Below are positions 6,476 to 9,892 of a stretch of DNA of 9,892 nt, in pieces; within the stretch, counting starts at the first letter, position 1, and every line of letters begins with the position of its first letter. The position numbers and the translations under genes are program-made. Location: contig CP070790.1 of NCBI GenBank assembly GCA_020346805.1, positions 2,253,147-2,263,038 on the forward strand, given 5' to 3'. The stretch is from Planctomycetota bacterium. Lineage in GTDB: Bacteria; Planctomycetota; Phycisphaerae; UBA1845; PWPN01. The notes beneath the pieces are model-generated. The model had not been told where the DNA came from, searched no databases, and saw only the letters and a list, made by a program, of their open reading frames with translations.

Positions 6476-7306
6476 TTATAAGGCTTCGAGATTCTTAATG
6501 AATTCATCGATTACCCAGGGGGGGGTGGAAGCACCGGCGGTTATACCGGCGGTCTTGTGCCCGTTCACATATTCCCTGCTAAAAGATCCCCAATTCTCGA
6601 GGTGATAAGTAGTCACTCCCTGCGCGCGGCAAAGTCTGGCTAACTCCTGTGTGTTTGCACTATGATGCCCGCCAAGCACAAACATGATATCCACCCGCGA
6701 ACACAAGGCCAGGGCGGCTTCCTGACGACGGGCCACTTCCAGGCATAATGTGTTTACCGCCCTGATCTCCCGAAAAGGTCTGGTGGCGATGTGACCCAGC
6801 ATCTCGCCGAATTGTTTCTGTGAATGTGTGGTTTGAACCACAACACCCAACTTCGCGCCTTTAGGCAAGCGATCCAGATCCTGGGGCCTATCAATAACTA
6901 TGACATCAGGTGCATACCCGATAATACTTTTGACTTCCGGATGATTGGCGTCGCCGATCATCACTACCTGATAGCCTTCCTCGTGCAACTGCTTTACGAT
7001 ATCCTGTGCACGACGAACCAATACACATGTAGCATCTACAAGTTCTCTGTCTGTCTGATCTATAGCTGCAAGAACCTGTGGACTAACTCCATGTGAACGG
7101 ATCAACACCGTACCATTATGGACTTGATCCAGCGATTCGACCGTAGACAGCCCTTTTTCGGCAAGGCGATCCACTACTTCCTTGTTATGAATAATAGGAC
7201 CGAACGAATAGACCTTATCTTTGCGTTCCAGGGCATTTTCAGCCAGCCCGATCGCACGCTCCACACCGTTACAAAATCCCAGTTTGTCGGCACGTAATAC
7301 CTTCAT
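6476..7306 (-). CDS. ispH: IspH, 4-hydroxy-3-methylbut-2-enyl diphosphate reductase
   Basis: 276 aa. This [4Fe-4S] enzyme carries out the last step of the MEP pathway, reducing HMBPP to IPP and DMAPP. The three cluster cysteines are Cys12 (LGFCNGVERA), Cys94 (VDATC) and Cys188 (VNTLC). Substrate-binding residues are in place: His40 (GPIIHN), His72 (IRSHGV), His122 and the proton-relay Glu124 (NHPEV), Thr160 region (QTTHSQ), Ser216/Asn218 (GGHHSANT) and Ser260 (AGASTPP). Length is that of the short bacterial form without C-terminal extension. The third cysteine is followed by LEVARRQ rather than the common DAT-x-RRQ, a small variation. It is last in a three-gene operon, starting 19 nt after the reductase stop; the Shine-Dalgarno is weak (TTGGA). 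No terminator is seen in the 47-nt gap to convergent epsC. Confidence 0.95.
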   Translation of the reverse strand: MKVLRADKLGFCNGVERAIGLAENALERKDKVYSFGPIIHNKEVVDRLAEKGLSTVESLDQVHNGTVLIRSHGVSPQVLAAIDQTDRELVDATCVLVRRAQDIVKQLHEEGYQVVMIGDANHPEVKSIIGYAPDVIVIDRPQDLDRLPKGAKLGVVVQTTHSQKQFGEMLGHIATRPFREIRAVNTLCLEVARRQEAALALCSRVDIMFVLGGHHSANTQELARLCRAQGVTTYHLENWGSFSREYVNGHKTAGITAGASTPPWVIDEFIKNLEAL

Positions 7307-7325
7307 TGTTTATCCAATTGTCAGG

Positions 7326-8627
7326 CTACTTGTTTCTTACGGAACCAAACTTCAGCGAAAGATCGGGCAAGGCAGACGCTTGCAAATCTGCCAGCCTACG
7401 GAATCGTCGAAGTCTTGGCCACAGGAACAACATGTGTTTAGCTGTTGCCTTCGCTAGCAGCCGCTTGCTGCGGAATATGTCTTTCGTTCCTCCATAACTG
7501 TATGCGAATAAATCGCGCATTTGTGTATCTGCATGCAGAACCGACAGAAACGGTTCAAATAAACGACCCCAGACGTATTTGGACAGCATCATATAGACCT
7601 TCATTTCGCGCCCAACACGACTGTTAAGTACCTGCTTGGTATAATTCAAGAATGATAAATCATTATGCTTAAATCCATCGACCAATGTGTATGCCGCTAA
7701 GCGTCCCATTGATAACGCTTGTGATATACCCTCTGAAAATAGAGGATCAGCGCCTATCGCATCTCCCGCCAACAGCAAACGGGGCTGGGAAAACGTTTCT
7801 TTCGGATTAAAAGGCCGAAGGGGATGACTTAAAATCGGTAGGCCATCAACCGATACACCACGCCGCTCAAGAATCTCGCAAAACAATTTCTTGCCATCTA
7901 TTCGAGATTTCTTGTCAAGAGTGCCCTCAACTAAACCCCGATTGGTATATGGCTTACCGTTTATTAAACAGGGAAATTCCCAATAGTATCCTTTCACACC
8001 CAAAGATGCATAACTAAAATCGACGTGCATAATCCTGTCGCGATAAATGGGAGTCTTTTCAGGATCGGCAGGAACTTCAACCATCCACAACCGGCTTACC
8101 CTATCTCGCGGGCCAAAACCAGGCGTTTTGCGCAAAAGACCTCCAACACCATCGGCACCAACCACTGCCTTGGCACCAAAATCCCCTTTGTTCGTGTGAA
8201 CCAATACACCATTTGCTTGCCTGGTTACCCCAATCGCCTTTACTCCTTCAAGCACCTTAAAACCCCGATCCTTTACCGTATTGATTAGCATGGTATCAAA
8301 TTCAGACCTGCGAATAACCTTCTTTGCAACACCGTCCTCGGCTAAATCAATATTTAATCGGCCATAGACAAATCGTGAATGATGGATAGGGACTTGTGGT
8401 ACAGTTACTTCAATATCCAATTCCGCCAATAATTTTTCGGCATTAATGGTTAATGCACCGCCACACACTTTCTGCCTTGGATGGAACGACTTTTCCAATA
8501 ATATAGAATGCTTTGCAGTTTGAGGATCCAACCGCAGAAGGTGCAGTGCTGTTGCGCAACCGGCAGGTCCACCACCGATTATAATTACATCATTAAAATT
8601 GTTTATATTATCTGCCGGGTATGACAT
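7326..8627 (-). CDS. Geranylgeranyl-reductase-family FAD-dependent oxidoreductase
   Basis: 433 aa. Members reduce the double bonds of prenyl chains (chlorophyll phytyl chain, archaeal lipids, menaquinone side chains) with FADH2. Seen here: the dinucleotide motif GGGPAG at 18-23; the redox-relevant cysteine in VCGGAL (Cys55); VGADGVGG at 156-163; the family's substrate motif Y-x-W-x-F-P at 214-219 (GYYWEFP); and the second FAD motif GDAIGADPLFSEGISQAL at 288-305. An extra C-terminal region (about 385-433) is rich in Arg and Lys with a hydrophobic patch (MLFLWP), possibly a membrane-surface contact. There are no transmembrane helices. The start is fixed because an in-frame stop lies just upstream; AGGGA precedes it by about 9 nt. 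It begins 30 nt after the terpene-synthase-like gene and ends 19 nt before ispH. The natural substrate is unknown; related tailoring oxidoreductases of other pathways are the alternative. Confidence 0.85.
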   Translation of the reverse strand: MSYPADNINNFNDVIIIGGGPAGCATALHLLRLDPQTAKHSILLEKSFHPRQKVCGGALTINAEKLLAELDIEVTVPQVPIHHSRFVYGRLNIDLAEDGVAKKVIRRSEFDTMLINTVKDRGFKVLEGVKAIGVTRQANGVLVHTNKGDFGAKAVVGADGVGGLLRKTPGFGPRDRVSRLWMVEVPADPEKTPIYRDRIMHVDFSYASLGVKGYYWEFPCLINGKPYTNRGLVEGTLDKKSRIDGKKLFCEILERRGVSVDGLPILSHPLRPFNPKETFSQPRLLLAGDAIGADPLFSEGISQALSMGRLAAYTLVDGFKHNDLSFLNYTKQVLNSRVGREMKVYMMLSKYVWGRLFEPFLSVLHADTQMRDLFAYSYGGTKDIFRSKRLLAKATAKHMLFLWPRLRRFRRLADLQASALPDLSLKFGSVRNK

Positions 8628-8657
8628 GTTCTTTTCCCTAAAATATCAATCCTCCCA

Positions 8658-9656
8658 TTATTTCAGCCCCCTGCTGCCCAGGTGAAGACGCAATAAATTA
8701 TCGAGCCCGTAAACATATCCCATAACGTCTAACGATTTGACTTTTTTAGATAAAAAGCAAATGTTCTCACGGTATTGATACCAGTGCATTAAGTAATATT
8801 CTTCGCAACGATGCTTACGAATTCGCCGCCGAATTTCCTCCGGATCAAGAGTATGAAGCTCGTCAGAAGTTAAATACCCTTCATCAAGTGCCAAAGCATA
8901 AACTCCACTACTGAAATCATGCTCGTATAACTCACGTTCCCAGGTGGTCGTCAAATTCCCCGCCCGCCCCATACATGAACCCAACCACAGTATGCCGCGA
9001 ATCTTGCCTAATTCATTGAAAGAAAAACCTGATGAGCACATCAAGTCCATAGTGCCGTGGACCACCATATGCATGTTGTGTGGTGTATATAAATTGTGCT
9101 CAGTCATGTTAATTGCAGTCGGCACTTTATTAATCAGCGCCGAATATCGTATTATATTAAAAACCTGCAGATAGTCGTATCGGAGCAGTTCCTTTAATTC
9201 ATCAAATCGCGGATAACTACCTACTCTTTTATAAATCGTTTTCCATAATTTTAACGCAAACTGCGCTTTTTTTCGCTGTATTATGTTTAGAGAATTAAAA
9301 TTTGTTCTCCCATTCATGCAATTCGTCAATATAGTCAATAGTTTTTCAACAAATTCTGAATCTTGCGTGTTGTCCCCAATATCATCCAACACAACAACCA
9401 ACATTACACCAAGTAATTTGGTTTGATTGTTCCAATCTCGCAAGTCTTGATCCACACTCGGCAGAGAAGTCACTTCAATTGCTCTCAAACACCACTTCCA
9501 TAAGAACTCATCTCGGTGGCCAACCATTTCATACTCACGTACCCAGCATTCTAATTCATAGGGCAATGGGGTATTTGAGATTTCTTCGATCTCCGAGCGA
9601 AACGGTTTCGGATCACTTACGTCAATCTCATCTAATATTTGCGGTGTTGTCGCCAT
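8658..9656 (-). CDS. Class I terpene-synthase-like protein, divergent
   Basis: 332 aa, the usual size of a single-domain bacterial terpene synthase, predicted all-helical, no signal peptide. Two metal-binding motifs stand out: Asp-rich DDIGD at 91-95 (after LLGVMLVVVL), and an NSE-like motif NLTTTWERE at 234-242, matching N-D-x-x-S-x-x-(K/R)-E as Asn234, Thr238, Arg241, Glu242 with Leu at the second place. The spacing of 143 residues between them is typical. The pyrophosphate-sensing Arg expected about 46 residues before the NSE motif is not evident: Asn188 sits there. The C-terminal end (YVYGLDNLLRLHLGSRG) resembles terpene synthase C-termini. The reaction would be ionisation and cyclisation of a prenyl diphosphate; substrate and product are unknown. 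First gene of the operon with the reductase and ispH; weak Shine-Dalgarno (GAAAGATG). Codon use looks more AT-rich than in ispH or epsC. Assignment rests on motifs, not alignment. Confidence 0.65.
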   Translation of the reverse strand: MATTPQILDEIDVSDPKPFRSEIEEISNTPLPYELECWVREYEMVGHRDEFLWKWCLRAIEVTSLPSVDQDLRDWNNQTKLLGVMLVVVLDDIGDNTQDSEFVEKLLTILTNCMNGRTNFNSLNIIQRKKAQFALKLWKTIYKRVGSYPRFDELKELLRYDYLQVFNIIRYSALINKVPTAINMTEHNLYTPHNMHMVVHGTMDLMCSSGFSFNELGKIRGILWLGSCMGRAGNLTTTWERELYEHDFSSGVYALALDEGYLTSDELHTLDPEEIRRRIRKHRCEEYYLMHWYQYRENICFLSKKVKSLDVMGYVYGLDNLLRLHLGSRGLK

Positions 9657-9722
9657 TGTGTCATCTTTCTAATTACCACAAAACGAGCGTTCGGCCAGCT
9701 AACACTGGAAGAATCTCACGGG

Positions 9723-9738
9723 TGACTAATAATAGTCA
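9723..9738. repeat. 6-bp hairpin TGACTA-ATAA-TAGTCA upstream of the terpenoid operon
   Basis: A perfect inverted repeat with a 4-nt loop. It would lie near the transcription start expected from the -10 box at 9742-9747, so it may form at the 5' end of the message or be an operator. Confidence 0.4.
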
Positions 9739-9741
9739 TTA

Positions 9742-9770
9742 ATTATAAGTGATACTAATTTATATGATTA
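9742..9770 (-). promoter_or_regulatory. Possible promoter of the terpenoid operon
   Basis: Minus-strand TATAAT (9747 down to 9742) is a perfect -10 box; 17 nt upstream is TAATCA (9770 down to 9765), a poor -35 match with three of six bases. It would give a leader of about 80 nt. The weak -35 overlapping an inverted repeat (9766-9787) suggests regulated transcription. Confidence 0.35.
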
Positions 9771-9787
9771 ACACCTTTTCGTTAATC
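9766..9787. repeat. Inverted repeat GATTAAC-N8-GTTAATC, possible operator
   Basis: A perfect 7-bp inverted repeat with 8-nt spacer overlaps the putative -35 box of the terpenoid operon. Related words occur nearby: GTGATACTAATT at 9749-9760 and TTAATCAC at 9803-9810. This looks like a cluster of regulator half-sites, though the region is AT-rich and chance matches are possible. Confidence 0.4.
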
Positions 9788-9892
9788 CGTGTCATTAAAT
9801 TTTTAATCACTTCCCAAGAATTTACTCTCTTATTTATTTATGGATATGTATTCTCTTTGACAATATAAACTATAACCCCGGTATTTGCCCAA

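Noticed and set aside
9857..9862. Perfect TTGACA on the plus strand near the right edge
   Set aside because: The -10 region at 17 nt (GGTATT) is poor, and any gene it would drive lies outside the window.
1..9892. CRISPR arrays, insertion sequences, tRNA or rRNA genes
   Set aside because: No regularly spaced repeats, transposase motifs, terminal repeats or tRNA T-arm patterns in a credible context were found on either strand.

Overview
The window most likely comes from a planctomycete, probably of the Phycisphaerae type. The main evidence is the secreted enzyme at 444-1949: it ends in a two-repeat, Cys-containing EF-hand/dockerin-like tail (DLDGDFDVDQEDFGLFQSC) of a style common on exported carbohydrate-active enzymes of that phylum. 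The gene mix (LarC, EpsC-type serine acetyltransferase, IspH, geranylgeranyl-reductase-family flavoprotein) fits but does not prove it. Placement is inference from motifs; no rRNA or tRNA gene is visible.

Layout. (1) 1-1949, minus strand: the 5' end of a secreted glycosidase (GH30-like, running off the left edge) preceded by a secreted SGNH esterase with an Ig-like domain and a dockerin-like tail. Together they look like part of a polysaccharide-degradation locus. (2) 1950-3129: 1.18 kb without an intact gene. It holds the reading-frame remnant of a second dockerin tail (2173-2346), a leftward intrinsic terminator directly before it, and a cluster of perfect inverted repeats. (3) 3130-4877, minus strand: LarC (nickel chelatase for the NPN cofactor) followed after 17 nt by a membrane-anchored coiled-coil protein with an HTH-like C-terminus. 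(4) 4878-5450: a divergent intergenic region with stable stem-loops and a promoter-like sequence about 340 nt ahead of the next gene. (5) 5451-6428, plus strand: EpsC-type serine O-acetyltransferase, first step of cysteine synthesis. (6) 6476-9656, minus strand: three tightly spaced genes in transcription order, a class I terpene-synthase-like protein, a geranylgeranyl-reductase-family flavoprotein and IspH. (7) 9657-9892: AT-rich upstream region with a -10 box and several inverted repeats.

The most interesting unit is the terpenoid operon. IspH makes the C5 units IPP and DMAPP. The terpene-synthase-like protein keeps a DDxxD motif and an NSE-like motif (N234/T238/E242). The flavoprotein keeps the FAD motif, the CGG cysteine and the YxWxFP substrate motif of isoprenoid double-bond reductases. 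A route from C5 supply to cyclised (or otherwise ionised) and then saturated isoprenoid is a reasonable hypothesis. No prenyl-diphosphate synthase is in the window, and the order of steps and the product are unknown.
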